Shown: in pieces, positions 40,101-48,680 of the stretch
Numbering within the stretch: the first letter of the stretch is position 1
Layout: each line of letters begins with the position of its first letter
Source of the DNA: Saccharomycopsis crataegensis
Taxonomy: Eukaryota > Ascomycota > Saccharomycetes > Ascoideales > Saccharomycopsidaceae
Assembly (NCBI RefSeq): GCF_037102585.1
Contig: NW_027043822.1
Span: 335,001-399,000 of the forward strand
Length of the DNA: 64,000 nucleotides
Reading direction: 5' to 3'
Position numbers and translations under genes: made by a program
Notes under the pieces: generated by a model
Told to the model about the DNA's origin: nothing
Database searches by the model: none
The model's input: the letters and a program-made list of their open reading frames with translations, nothing else

Positions 40101-41098
40101 CTGAAAACGTTCTTTGATAAGCCTCCCAAAAACTTGGATGTCCTCAGGCTTCTTTGCGACAGATTCAGGGTGACAGCGGTGATAGAAGAAAACAAGTTGG
40201 CGGAAAGCATACCTGGATCATTCAAATCCAAATTATCGATGTCCACATCGATATCTTTCTTGGATACATGATCTGGTAAGGTGTTTATATGATCTGCCCC
40301 ACCCTTTTGATATTTAGGTGAAGAATGGTCATGCACGTCGAAGAAATTCCACTCACAGTTCATCAAAGTCTCAAGCTCCACAAACTCTGTCTTTTTTGGA
40401 GGAATGCCTTCTGGCCAATTGGTTCTTGAGTCTCCATGGAAATTAAGGTCTATATTTTTGATTTTGGTGTTATTTTTCAATACTCTAAATAACAATATTC
40501 CTCGGAGCATTGTTGGTGGTAAATCTGCGCCTTCGGCATCATCATCATCATCATGTTCATGTGTGACACCATCTTCGGTGTTGATCTCATGAGTACTACT
40601 AGTATTTTCGCCAGCATTTTCAACTACGGTATGTCGAGGGTTAGCATCATGTTCCGGAAGCTCATGCCCCAAGGCAGCGCCGCCGGCCAGCATCCCGTTG
40701 GCGGCTGCCAACAATTCACCTCTTTGTGCTCTTCTTCTTGAGCTTCGACTACCGCCAGCGGCATCATTCTGTAGGAAGATATTGTCTTCGACAAGGATCA
40801 AGTATGCTTTGAAAGACGCTGTTTCTATTACTGGGGCGTCCAAAAAGTATGGCAAGAGAAGGTTGTCTTCTAAAGATGGTGCACCAGGATTACTAAGCGT
40901 CTGGCTATTCTCCGAAAACACCACTTCGTCTTCATTGACAAAAATATTATGAGGCTGCGGAGTAGTATTTTCTGTGCTTTCTACCGTAGTAGGTGTGGAT
41001 ATTGATGGTAATGGATCATGTGTCGATATTGAAATAGTTGGTTCATTCTGGGTATCTTTTGCAAAAAGGAAATCGGTCGGATTAAGTGGAGGCGCCAT
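37139..41098 (-). CDS. Alpha-arrestin (ART family) ubiquitin-ligase adaptor, Ecm21/Csr2-like
   Basis: 1,319 residues from ATG 41098. The arrestin N and C sandwich domains are spread over residues 60-720 with long inserts: LRGILLFRVLKNNTKIKNID, NWPEGIPPKKTEFVELETLM, then FHQGDYIYNFEHKIAQSTPE, and the C-domain ILNSFMPINIRVVPTDKNVK with HWIKISLRLSKKID. Two PPxY motifs lie in the disordered C-terminus: KPPTY near residue 1033 and PPPSYEDA near residue 1068; both can bind WW domains of Rsp5/Nedd4. Such proteins recruit Rsp5 to plasma-membrane transporters for endocytosis. Size and the large inserts point to the ECM21/CSR2 (Art2/Art8) branch rather than the shorter Rod1 or Aly types. The Ser-rich stretches are likely phosphorylated. 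Confidence 0.85.
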   Translation of the reverse strand: MAPPLNPTDFLFAKDTQNEPTISISTHDPLPSISTPTTVESTENTTPQPHNIFVNEDEVVFSENSQTLSNPGAPSLEDNLLLPYFLDAPVIETASFKAYLILVEDNIFLQNDAAGGSRSSRRRAQRGELLAAANGMLAGGAALGHELPEHDANPRHTVVENAGENTSSTHEINTEDGVTHEHDDDDDAEGADLPPTMLRGILLFRVLKNNTKIKNIDLNFHGDSRTNWPEGIPPKKTEFVELETLMNCEWNFFDVHDHSSPKYQKGGADHINTLPDHVSKKDIDVDIDNLDLNDPGMLSANLFSSITAVTLNLSQRSLRTSKFLGGLSKNVFSKATNVTQQISNTARKSLDLAASALKLDSDSVSIYNLGANSSPHGKLNHIDSQGNYVFHQGDYIYNFEHKIAQSTPESLNLTFGFVNYWLNLEIGRIGKFKSALRAKKKVNLIRTNLSQSIEDNFDPILINKSWEDRLNYSILIASNSVILNSFMPINIRVVPTDKNVKLYKIKIFIIEILEYWCKKRKVHRLEPQRKFLLLEHKPKVGTNLLRDFEDLGFNNSIISDKNTSDKKNSHQRSTLNVNDSSFVYSNDNSAIPQNIASNLIGHTAQNNSSKKIEDSKHNGKKKTKKPKKSLEDDEEEYISSKDFNYQLYVPEMFSKFSSKLHPDAKHKNIQCHHWIKISLRLSKKIDEFDLADDDANARNLPESSSDVLRSVAHNNDGALSDMSDNGGSYSSHGSRRPSIASRKKSDSTGSALDKPKRKHYEISIDSPINLLHPLCTQANTLLPAYDGVGMYDPYTYAKKKESGEIEILTNNNPLFPPEILLTDGHQVENFNPTQKLNNVLDDELRVTSAIDAHRKPAIPTEEIFENGDSESHMPTGEDYTTLDNEFQSDITPDMISSNLYSPRAVDLDLVAVQAQPMKPNLHLVGMSPQASSTTNGNIDNLLSPISNGPNTIELLPARTARLSPNLSPNFRALSPTLQALSPTLNGNVKSLASSIKSPLLLASNAPVAKTNSIFGEDAKDKPEMHLLTKPPIKPPTYHQSVGKEPLMKNGTINRLLLANSEEQIARAGPPPSYEDAIELRKHLTSLIRWQGIDNFNSSTTARSSIDHGGSDVAETFSFRGEDPNIPAVVARAASPKISASNLNGFPTNENEDSLSKLINQSLTSTGFSAGVSSVPNIMDDGDDENADVESLELKNDSFVSLPSVAGNGSVNSSLALNDDNLPANTFERSDKLPLLLSEREHGSSTSVFGSFPSRVSTQLNNTSLTSLWNPLSGLGGNTPRNQITPKLYGADTTNDVSGARDDDISRSLDDDSKNDLGLL

Positions 41099-41839
41099 TT
41101 TCCACCGATTTTAATTATCTAAGAATGAATAAGAATCTCTTGATCGGGTGGTATTTCCAAAGGAATAAGCAGGCTGGAAGATTAAAATAATTGAGAATAT
41201 ATAGCGGCGGCGAACTAATTGGTTTTCGGGAAAAAAAAATAAAAAAAAAGATAAAAAAAAAATAAAATGAGAAGATAAACAAAAATGAAATATTGGCGAT
41301 TGTCCAACAACAGTAGTGGCTTTGGCAAGCTCCACGAAAGAAAAGTAAAACAAAATGAACAGATAAGCGAATAAATAAATCCCAGCTTTGGAAACGGCTA
41401 TATCTTTCCTAGCGTGGTGGTTTCCCTGTGGAAATATGTGTTGATATCTGCCAACTTTAATGATGATAACCTGACTTGGGATGGTTGCACAATCATGCAC
41501 TGTAGATGTGTTGAATGGAACCGCTAATCGGAGACAGCCAATGGGAAACGAGAGTGCTCAATAATAGTAGATAATATATATATGCTTGACTTCCAACTGT
41601 ATTTCAACTATTATAAGGTTAACCAACACAGTATATTAATATCAGTGTTATTATCACCGCTACGGCCCGCCTAATCTTCATACTGTGCGGCCGGAATAGA
41701 GTACAGGGCTTCGAATCCGCGGTGGGTGCGGTTTTTTTTTTCTTTCAACTGATGAAATCTCACCCAATGGGAGTTGCATTTTATACTGATGTATAAGTAT
41801 ATCTATATATCTATATATATATATATTTACACCGCCACA
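41099..41839. other. Divergent intergenic region
   Basis: 0.74 kb. Contains A-rich and T-rich tracts, and a (TA)-rich run at 41797-41827 immediately before the MICOS gene, which may act as its TATA region. A tRNA-like B-box match near 41705 was examined and rejected. Confidence 0.6.
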
Positions 41840-42574
41840 ATGTTCGCGTTCAAGGCTAGACAGACAGTATTCTGCGGGGCTGTATCGGCAGCTGCCTTTT
41901 TCGTGCCTTCTTCTGTCATTCACAATGAATCCAAGAGAGCATTCTACCAAGATCTTGAAGATGACTTGACGGTGACAAACGGTGCTGCTAGTAACAACAA
42001 GTCGCTTCTAGATGAACAACTTTATACCCCAGCTAAGCACGACAACTTGGAAGTCACTTATACCGATGGCATGACCATTGCCTCTTCTAAGTTCCTCGAA
42101 CAGAAGCTCAATGTCTTGAGAAATTGGACCATTGGCCATTTGGACTATTACTTCTACGAATATGAAACTGCTAAATCATCCATGAACAACGAATTGGATG
42201 CCCTCAAGACCAAATATCACTCTATTGTGGCTGAACCAGTGTTGCCTAACTTGATCTATATCTTGACTGGGGCCCTCAGCGGTTCAGTGATGGTTAATAA
42301 GAAAGCGTTACCAATAAGATTTATCACTCCATTGATATTTGGTTCCGCTTGTTATGGATACTTCATGCCAAAGAGTTTTGACAACACCAGAGCTAATGTG
42401 TGGAATTACGAAAAGGAAAACTTCCCACATTTTGCCAAGGGTCACATTGAATTTTTGATCAAGATGGAAAAAAACAAGAAATGTATGGAAAAGAAATTGG
42501 AGAAAACTAACCAGTGCTTAATCAAGAAAGTACACTGCACTAGAACAGCTGTGAAGAAATTCTTGGATTTTTAA
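41840..42574 (+). CDS. MICOS subunit MIC26/MIC27 (apolipoprotein O family)
   Basis: 244 residues from ATG 41840; the frame is open upstream through the TA run, but this ATG starts a sensible protein. Residues 1-30 form a short N-terminal hydrophobic/targeting segment. The APOO core is at about 140-200: VLPNLIYILTGALSGSVMVN, then PIRFITPLIFGSACYGYFMP and KSFDNTRANVWNYEKENFPH, two membrane segments with the Gly-rich small-residue motifs of the family. The C-terminus is a basic coiled coil. The protein acts in the inner mitochondrial membrane at crista junctions with Mic10 and Mic12. MIC26 and MIC27 cannot be separated by eye. Confidence 0.85.
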   Translation: MFAFKARQTVFCGAVSAAAFFVPSSVIHNESKRAFYQDLEDDLTVTNGAASNNKSLLDEQLYTPAKHDNLEVTYTDGMTIASSKFLEQKLNVLRNWTIGHLDYYFYEYETAKSSMNNELDALKTKYHSIVAEPVLPNLIYILTGALSGSVMVNKKALPIRFITPLIFGSACYGYFMPKSFDNTRANVWNYEKENFPHFAKGHIEFLIKMEKNKKCMEKKLEKTNQCLIKKVHCTRTAVKKFLDF

Positions 42575-43134
42575 TTTTGCATATATATAATAATAATAAT
42601 AAAATGAATGGTTTGCTGTGTTTGGAATTCTAGGACTGTAGGTATTTATGAGATGATGTGTTGTGGGGATGAGGATTTATTTGACACTCTGAATAGAATT
42701 TTATCTGACACTTTGAATAGGATGAATTAGCCAAAGCAGATAAAAAATAAGTACCATATTTCTTTTTACCCTTTTTTTTTTTTTTTGTTTCTGTATCGAC
42801 TTGGACAGTACTGGCGAGCTCTTTCTATGTTTCCAGAGAAACCAGATGAAGTTCAACTTTATCGCAATGATTTCTCACCATTTCATAACGCATCGCTGCA
42901 CAACAGCTTACAAGGAATTTACAAACAAAATCCTTTTCCAAATAATAATGTATAATTTAAAAATACAAATAAATAGCTGTTTCAATGATGAATAGGAAAT
43001 AAATATTCCCAGTACTTAGGCATTATGATGATTTCAAGTATTACTCCCCCACCTTTTCTTCTTTTCTGTTGCCAACCACCTCCATGGCATTCCTTCAACA
43101 AGAATAATCTTCCAATAGTTACTCAGTGTATTCT
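42575..43134. other. Convergent intergenic region
   Basis: Nothing coding. It has a 15-bp imperfect direct repeat at 42682-42696 and 42706-42720 and a T run at 42773-42786. Confidence 0.6.
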
Positions 43135-43644
43135 CTACTTTGTTCTGATGTGCTTCAAAGGACCCTTAGAATAGAAGAAGTTGTCGGAGTACTCCTTCTT
43201 TCTGATATGTCTGTGCTTTGGTTCTTGAACGTAGTAGGTCCAACCTTGGCCCTTAGCGAATCTAATAGCAGATTCCAAAGTATCGAACTTGACAGCCCAA
43301 GCTTGCATGTAATCAGAACTTCCTTGGTAACCCATAAGATCATTTTCCCAGCGGTTACCTTTGCCCAAGACATCCCAATCAATTCTCCAGAACTTCCCGT
43401 TATTGTGAGCAGATTGCATGGCAGACTTCGCCTCTTGGTAAATACGCACTTGACGTTCAGTGACTAATTCTTTTGGAGCACCGCTTATGATTTCCTTTGG
43501 GAGTTCTTGTTGTTGTTCGGTGAGCGATACTTCGTTAGTGTCTTCTTTGGTGATCACGTCCTTGACGGAATAGAATCTTTGGAATTGGAGTGGACGCACC
43601 GCAGTACCGGTTAGCGTGGATCTCTTAAACACTGAAGGAAACAT
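43135..43644 (-). CDS. Mitochondrial complex I accessory subunit NDUFS4 (NUYM / 18-21 kDa)
   Basis: 169 residues from ATG 43644; codons further upstream have no ATG. The N-terminus is an arginine-containing mitochondrial presequence ([20 protein letters not shown]). The core is the ETC complex I domain: [20 protein letters not shown], then [38 protein letters not shown] and the closing [24 protein letters not shown]4 stabilises the N-module of NADH:ubiquinone oxidoreductase. Its presence shows the organism has a proton-pumping complex I, which S. cerevisiae has lost. Confidence 0.93.
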   Translation of the reverse strand: MFPSVFKRSTLTGTAVRPLQFQRFYSVKDVITKEDTNEVSLTEQQQELPKEIISGAPKELVTERQVRIYQEAKSAMQSAHNNGKFWRIDWDVLGKGNRWENDLMGYQGSSDYMQAWAVKFDTLESAIRFAKGQGWTYYVQEPKHRHIRKKEYSDNFFYSKGPLKHIRTK

Positions 43645-43910
43645 CTTGCAACTTTTAGATAATAATAATAGTAATAATCGTGCTTGCAATGTCTATTGAA
43701 GTTGGGTCTGTTCTACTCTGCTTATTTCTGTTTAATATCGGCACTTTGGTTGGCTGAAAAAAAAAATGTACAAAATTGATATTCACGTGATTATGCTCTT
43801 CATTATCACACACCCAAAAAAATAAAATAATAATAACAATAAAGGTAATCGATGAGGTGGTGGTGATAATAATAATAATAATAATAATAATAATTCAACA
43901 AGCAAAAATC
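43645..43910. promoter_or_regulatory. Divergent promoter between NDUFS4 and PEP12, with a CACGTG box
   Basis: 266 bp. CACGTG at 43784-43789 is the Cbf1/Pho4 core; in CUG-Ser yeasts Cbf1 is known to act on respiratory and sulfur genes. Site use is inferred. An AAT run precedes the PEP12 ATG (43868-43892). Confidence 0.45.
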
Positions 43911-44738
43911 ATGTCTTTTGTCAATTATGATGTGGAGGCACAGAAGCCTGACGCTACTCATAGAAGCTCGTCAGTGATCATGGACCTTTCCAAATCAATC
44001 ACGAACTTTGCAACAAACTTGACCAATCTAGAGAAACTCAATCGGCAAATCGGCACCAAAAGAGATGGGATTCAGCTTCGGCAGAGGATAGAAAGTGCTT
44101 TGGATAAGGAAACTGATCAACTTAATACCATAAAAGATAAAGTGTTCAATTTACAACTTGTATCAAAAAATAACGCCTCTAATGATCAAGAGGAATTGAT
44201 AATTGGCAAACTTCAAAAAGAGTTGGGGATTATAACGGAAAACTTTAATTCATTGAAGAGAAAATACGATGAGAAGAAAAATTCCGCAAGTATAAATGAC
44301 CTTATTGATGTTATTAATGACGAGGAACTGAACAATGCTGCCCTTGGTGAGGAAGAACAAGAAGACGAGCCGTCAGAAACAACAGGGCTCCTTCAACAGC
44401 AGCAACGGCAACAAGAACAGGAACTTATCAATCGATATGATATGGATTTCCATCAGTTACTTGTCCAGCAAAGAGAAAATAACATTTCGGAAATTCAGCA
44501 AGGGGTGGAAGAAATCAATACCATCTTTAAAGACATTAATTCATTGGTGTTACAACAGGGCGTGCAGGTGGACACTATTGAGAATAACTTGACCAATTTG
44601 GCTAACGATACTCAAAATGCTGCTCAAGAATTGACCAAGGCAAATAATTACCAAGAGAGAAAGAGCAGATGTAGCTGTATTATATTGGTAGTGTTATCTG
44701 TGGTTGTGTTGGTGATCACTTTGGCAATTATCAGCTGA
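43911..44738 (+). CDS. Endosomal/vacuolar syntaxin (Qa-SNARE), PEP12-like
   Basis: 275 residues from ATG 43911. It has an N-terminal Habc-type helical bundle (about 25-130), an acidic, Gln-rich linker, the SNARE helix at about 200-250 (EIQQGVEEINTIFKDINSLV with the central-layer Gln, then VQVDTIENNLTNLANDTQNA), a juxtamembrane Cys and a single C-terminal membrane anchor (SCIILVVLSVVVLVITLAII). This is a tail-anchored t-SNARE. The SFVNYDVEAQ start and spacing suit Pep12 (Golgi to late endosome); Vam3, the vacuolar syntaxin, is the close alternative. Confidence 0.85.
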   Translation: MSFVNYDVEAQKPDATHRSSSVIMDLSKSITNFATNLTNLEKLNRQIGTKRDGIQLRQRIESALDKETDQLNTIKDKVFNLQLVSKNNASNDQEELIIGKLQKELGIITENFNSLKRKYDEKKNSASINDLIDVINDEELNNAALGEEEQEDEPSETTGLLQQQQRQQEQELINRYDMDFHQLLVQQRENNISEIQQGVEEINTIFKDINSLVLQQGVQVDTIENNLTNLANDTQNAAQELTKANNYQERKSRCSCIILVVLSVVVLVITLAIIS

Positions 44739-45123
44739 AGACCGTATTATATTTATGATTTTTGGATTGTCAAAAATTTGTTTTTTGTTTTTAGAAATTG
44801 TTTGTTATTTCATTTGTGCTTGCTTTTTATTTTATTTGTCTCTCTATCATCATATTATTTGCTATTATTTATTTTGAACGTGTTGGGTTTATTGTTTGTT
44901 GATCATCTATGAATTTCCTTACAAACTACATGATGTAAATGAGAGTGAGTGAATTCAGCCATGAAGCAGCTAATTGCTTACTGCCAATACCAAAAATGAA
45001 ATAAAAATAGAAAACCATAACCCAAAGAAGGAAGAAAAAAGCAGAAAAGGACTTGAAGAAAATAGCAAAAGAGCGTACAATGAAATATAATATCGGTTCA
45101 AAGTGTTGAATTAGTATGAAAAA
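44739..45123. other. Convergent intergenic region
   Basis: T-rich then A-rich 3' flanks of two convergent genes. Nothing else seen. Confidence 0.6.
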
Positions 45124-45798
45124 TCAATTGGTCAAACTTCCCGGAAGATTTCTCCGAGGCACAAAAAATTGGGGATTTTCTTCGTGTTCGACAAAACCAT
45201 AAGAACTGGCGGTGGTTTCACTATTTGTGGTTTCACTATTGGTACTTGTTAAATCATCCTCGATTTCATGCCACAGCCTACCAAGGGAATCATTGTGAAG
45301 ATGTCTTAAATTGATCCCGTCATCGGCTCTGACGTTATTGATTGCTGAGCTTCTTGCTGCTTCACCAACAATGTCATTACGATTATTTCTTTGGCTCTGC
45401 TGGTTCACTCCGCCATCAGAAATGATCCAGATATCGTCTTCGGGATCATCGTGGAATACTGATGAATCACGGCGGTTAGTGTAGTGGTCTTTTTCATCGA
45501 TCGACTGGGTTTCTGGATCACTATATTCAAATATCTTGTTGTGAGAGCTTTCTTTCTCGCTAGCATAGACTGGGGGGACACTGTGATCCTGTTGTTGTTG
45601 CTGCTCGTGGCTTCTTATTCTGGCTTTTCGCTTGTCCATGACTTCTTTGATCCCAAACTTGATGTCTTGCAAAGTGCATTTGATGTCATCGACTTTGGAA
45701 TCAAACTGATTTCTGACGGCATCGTTGTTGTGGTATATTGCGAGACCAATGCCGAAGGCGGCACAACAGCCTATGGCGATAGGGATGTGAGGGGACAT
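45124..45798 (-). CDS. Small N-terminally anchored protein of unknown function
   Basis: 224 residues from ATG 45798. A hydrophobic segment at residues 5-22 (IPIAIGCCAAFGIGLAIYHN) is followed by an amphipathic, coiled-coil-like helix (FDSKVDDIKCTLQDIKFGIK) and then a hydrophilic, acidic, Ser/Asn-rich tail with a possible LIR/AIM-like site (DDIWIISDG). The N-anchor with basic residues after it resembles signal-anchored outer mitochondrial membrane or ER proteins. The DDIWII segment, acidic residues before W-x-x-I, fits an Atg8-binding motif by pattern only. Family not recognised. Confidence 0.6.
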   Translation of the reverse strand: MSPHIPIAIGCCAAFGIGLAIYHNNDAVRNQFDSKVDDIKCTLQDIKFGIKEVMDKRKARIRSHEQQQQQDHSVPPVYASEKESSHNKIFEYSDPETQSIDEKDHYTNRRDSSVFHDDPEDDIWIISDGGVNQQSQRNNRNDIVGEAARSSAINNVRADDGINLRHLHNDSLGRLWHEIEDDLTSTNSETTNSETTASSYGFVEHEENPQFFVPRRNLPGSLTN

Positions 45799-46184
45799 TA
45801 TAGTATTGATTGTATATTAGAGTACATATAACAGTATCAAGAAAGAGAGTAAGACTATATATTTCACATAGCGTTGCTCATCGCCACCACCTGCCTGGTG
45901 TGTGGATGGGATGAGACAAGGGGAGCGAGGGAGAGGCGCACGCGGTGGTGCACAGATGTAGGGGTGTTTTTCCAGCTTCCCCTTTTTTGCCCGCAGTGGT
46001 TTTTTTTTGGCTGGCGGAAATTTTTTTTTATTTGTTTTTCTTTTTTCTGCTTATATAATCGGCGGCCAGTATTACTCTTACATTTATATATATAGCAGGG
46101 AACTGACTATTTTTATCATTTACCATATCATCCCCCCCATAACAATAGACACATAGATAGATAGATATATTTATCATACATACC
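45799..46184. other. Divergent promoter region
   Basis: 386 bp with T runs and TATATAA-like sequences (46052-46058 and 46086-46093), likely TATA elements of the downstream mucin-like gene. Confidence 0.5.
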
Positions 46185-47723
46185 ATGGACTTCCCGGATC
46201 TAGACCCTGACAAGAACTTCAACCTCAAGTACTCCCACAAGACCCCTTCCAAACCCAAAGTTACCCCTCAGAAAACCGTGGATATCCCATCACCACCACC
46301 ATCATCAGATAATCTCCAATACATTGTTAAGCCTACCACCATCCACTACAATGAAAAATATGATGAAAAACTTACCTTGGCCAATAATGCTCAGCCAAAA
46401 AAACCAGTAAGAAAATTATTTGCCAGATCTAATGTGTTGAAAATGTTGTTGGCAGTATTTGTATTGGTGAACACATATACCTTGTACGTGCTTGGAGCTA
46501 CACACCCTAGACACTACCAGCCGCAAAATACCCCTCAGAAGTTCTTTTCCAATGTCGTTCATAATCCTCTCTCTTTTCATGCCCACAGAGCTAATGACTC
46601 TTTCGTGGAAGATGGCGACCATTCCAATTGCGCAGAACGCGAAATCTCTCATGCAAACTCTGTCGACGTCAGTAAGGAAAAAGCTTACATTTCCTTGGTT
46701 GTTAGAGCGGAAAGTAGCAGTGGAAATGGAACTGTCACCACTAGTGGATCATCTTTTAGTTCTTCTGCAATTATCAGCTCCACTAGCTCCACCACCCCAA
46801 GCTTGATAGCTTCTTCTTCTTCTTCCTCTTCTTTTTTCTCCTCCTCTTCTTCTTCCTCTTTCTTCTCCTCCTCATCACCGGTCATCACCACCAGCTCTTC
46901 ATCATCTCATTCATCAAGTTCAGTCTTTTCACTGACTTCTATCACTTCCACTCACTCCCTATCTTCTTCCTCTTCCTCATCACCATCATCGGTTTTTTCA
47001 ATCGCTTCTTCTACTAGCACCACCTCCGCAAGCGCATCTTCGTCATCATCCCTGTCACCATCTAGATCCTCAACTTCTTCCAGATCCTCAACTTCCTCTG
47101 CAACATCATCATCATCACACCGTGCGTCTACTACCACCAGTGACAAATCTTCTACCATCACTAGTCATAAATCTAGCACTTCGGTCTCTGGTGGAGTCAC
47201 TTATATCTATGCCGGCACCACCACCGAAACGTATGGATCTGGTGGAGCACGGACCCTCACTTTAACTTCATCCGCTACTTCTAATCCTTCACTTTCTACC
47301 GAATCCACCACCACTTCTAAAGGTCTTTCCTCAAAAAATAAGAAGATCGTCATTGGTTGCGTGGTGGGGATTGTTGGAGGACTTCTTTTCTTTGCGGCGA
47401 TCGTGTTTGCGTACTTCCGTTTTTACAAACAACGCAAAGATGAACGGTTCATCAACTCTGAAGGGCTTTGGGTCACTCGTAATGGTAACCCCGATGAAAA
47501 ATTGAACTCGGCTCATAATTCGCCAAGCAACTTGGCTACCGCTTCGCCATCTTGGAAATTCTGGGGTCGTCAAAATAATGGTGGTAACCCTGGTGACCAT
47601 CATAGTGCCATGGGAGTTAAAAGCCCAGTATTGGATACCCATGATAATGATACTGATGAATTTGTATTCAGAAACGGTCACGGTACCACATCTCCTACAA
47701 ACCGTTACACTCAGGCTTTCTGA
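46185..47723 (+). CDS. Ser-rich plasma-membrane mucin, Mid2/Wsc-type wall-stress sensor-like
   Basis: 512 residues from ATG 46185. A hydrophilic N-terminus of 85 residues precedes a hydrophobic segment (87-105, MLLAVFVLVNTYTLYVLGA). A region of about 270 residues is dominated by Ser and Thr (with long poly-Ser runs), certain to be O-mannosylated if secreted. A second membrane segment lies near 386-408 (IVIGCVVGIVGGLLFFAAIV), followed by a basic stop-transfer and an 85-residue cytosolic tail. The second segment with its Gly zipper resembles Mid2/Mtl1 and the Skg6-type membrane segment. With the first ATG the topology would be N-in/C-in with two spans; with the ATG at 46443 the first segment would be a classic signal peptide. 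Sensor function is inferred. Confidence 0.75.
   Translation: MDFPDLDPDKNFNLKYSHKTPSKPKVTPQKTVDIPSPPPSSDNLQYIVKPTTIHYNEKYDEKLTLANNAQPKKPVRKLFARSNVLKMLLAVFVLVNTYTLYVLGATHPRHYQPQNTPQKFFSNVVHNPLSFHAHRANDSFVEDGDHSNCAEREISHANSVDVSKEKAYISLVVRAESSSGNGTVTTSGSSFSSSAIISSTSSTTPSLIASSSSSSSFFSSSSSSSFFSSSSPVITTSSSSSHSSSSVFSLTSITSTHSLSSSSSSSPSSVFSIASSTSTTSASASSSSSLSPSRSSTSSRSSTSSATSSSSHRASTTTSDKSSTITSHKSSTSVSGGVTYIYAGTTTETYGSGGARTLTLTSSATSNPSLSTESTTTSKGLSSKNKKIVIGCVVGIVGGLLFFAAIVFAYFRFYKQRKDERFINSEGLWVTRNGNPDEKLNSAHNSPSNLATASPSWKFWGRQNNGGNPGDHHSAMGVKSPVLDTHDNDTDEFVFRNGHGTTSPTNRYTQAF
46818..47121 (+). repeat. Poly-Ser coding low-complexity tract
   Basis: Degenerate TCT/TCC/TCA/AGC runs inside the mucin-like gene, prone to length change. 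Confidence 0.8.
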
Positions 47724-48680
47724 AGAAAAAAAAAAATGAAAAAAATAAAAGAATTTAGTTATTTTTCATCTTGCGTTATGTTTTGAATTTTTTTTTTTTT
47801 TTTTTGCACTGTTATTCACTCGTCTTTGATTTTCTACTCTCTCTCTCTCTTTCTCATGTTGTTTTATTCTAACCAAGTTTGACATACCTGGTATCGCACA
47901 CTATTTAATGATATACTTTATACCCTTTCTTTGATAGCTCTTTTTATTATTGTGATAATTGGTCTATTTCGTCTTTTCATAATGTTGGATGATTTCTAAT
48001 ACTTCTATATTCTAAATTTTATCTTGCATCTCCCCAATAATCAATAAAATCCTCATTTTTCTCTCTCCCATTTAGTTTTGCTAACAAGAAAAACTGAAAA
48101 TAAATAATCGAAAATCTTTCTGATTTGGGTTGTTGTTTTTTTTCAATGTGATTTGAAACACAAGAGTGCTACTGATAATTGTAAAAGTAATTATGAAAAA
48201 AATTCAATTGGTATCTTCTAAACTATTACAACTTCTAAAGCAGCAAGAATCCTGAATCGAAGATCTTAACAATAGCTTTTAGAATGGGGCCGTCAATGCT
48301 TTACAAAAAAGTTTCTAGAAAGATTCTATAATTGGAATGTATATCAAGATATAATGATAAATGAACAACTGATAAATTTTAAAAAAAAATAATAATAATG
48401 ACAATAACAATAACAGAATAATAAGAAAATAGATGGAGAAAAAAAAATGATTAAGAAATGAAAAACAAGCGATTAAAGATCAGTCTATCAGGAAAAAAAA
48501 AAAATAGAAACAATGCACTGAAACGAAACTCTTCTGCAAGAAAGAAAAATACAATAAATAATGAAAAAAAAAAAATGTATGGGGAATTTAATCATTTGGT
48601 TAACCTTATCAAACAGCTCAGGATACAGAATACAGGCGCCGAAATCAAGTGAATAAGAAGAACAATCGCTCCTGTGGGAA
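47724..48680. other. Intergenic region
   Basis: 0.96 kb; T runs near 47788-47805, CT runs at 47836-47853 and A-rich stretches further right. The 64-codon Lys/Asn-rich frame at 48458-48652 is composition-driven and not accepted. Confidence 0.6.

Noticed and set aside
41690-41740. A tRNA-like B box (CTTCGAATCC) followed by a T run
   Set aside because: No A box at the right distance and neither a T stem nor an acceptor stem pairs on either strand.
42655-42700. A C/D-box snoRNA-like pair (GATGATGT and CTGA)
   Set aside because: No terminal stem and the boxes are imperfect; the region is better described as a short direct repeat.
48458-48652. 64-codon Lys/Asn-rich frame
   Set aside because: Encoded by A-rich DNA; no sign of a fold or conserved motif.
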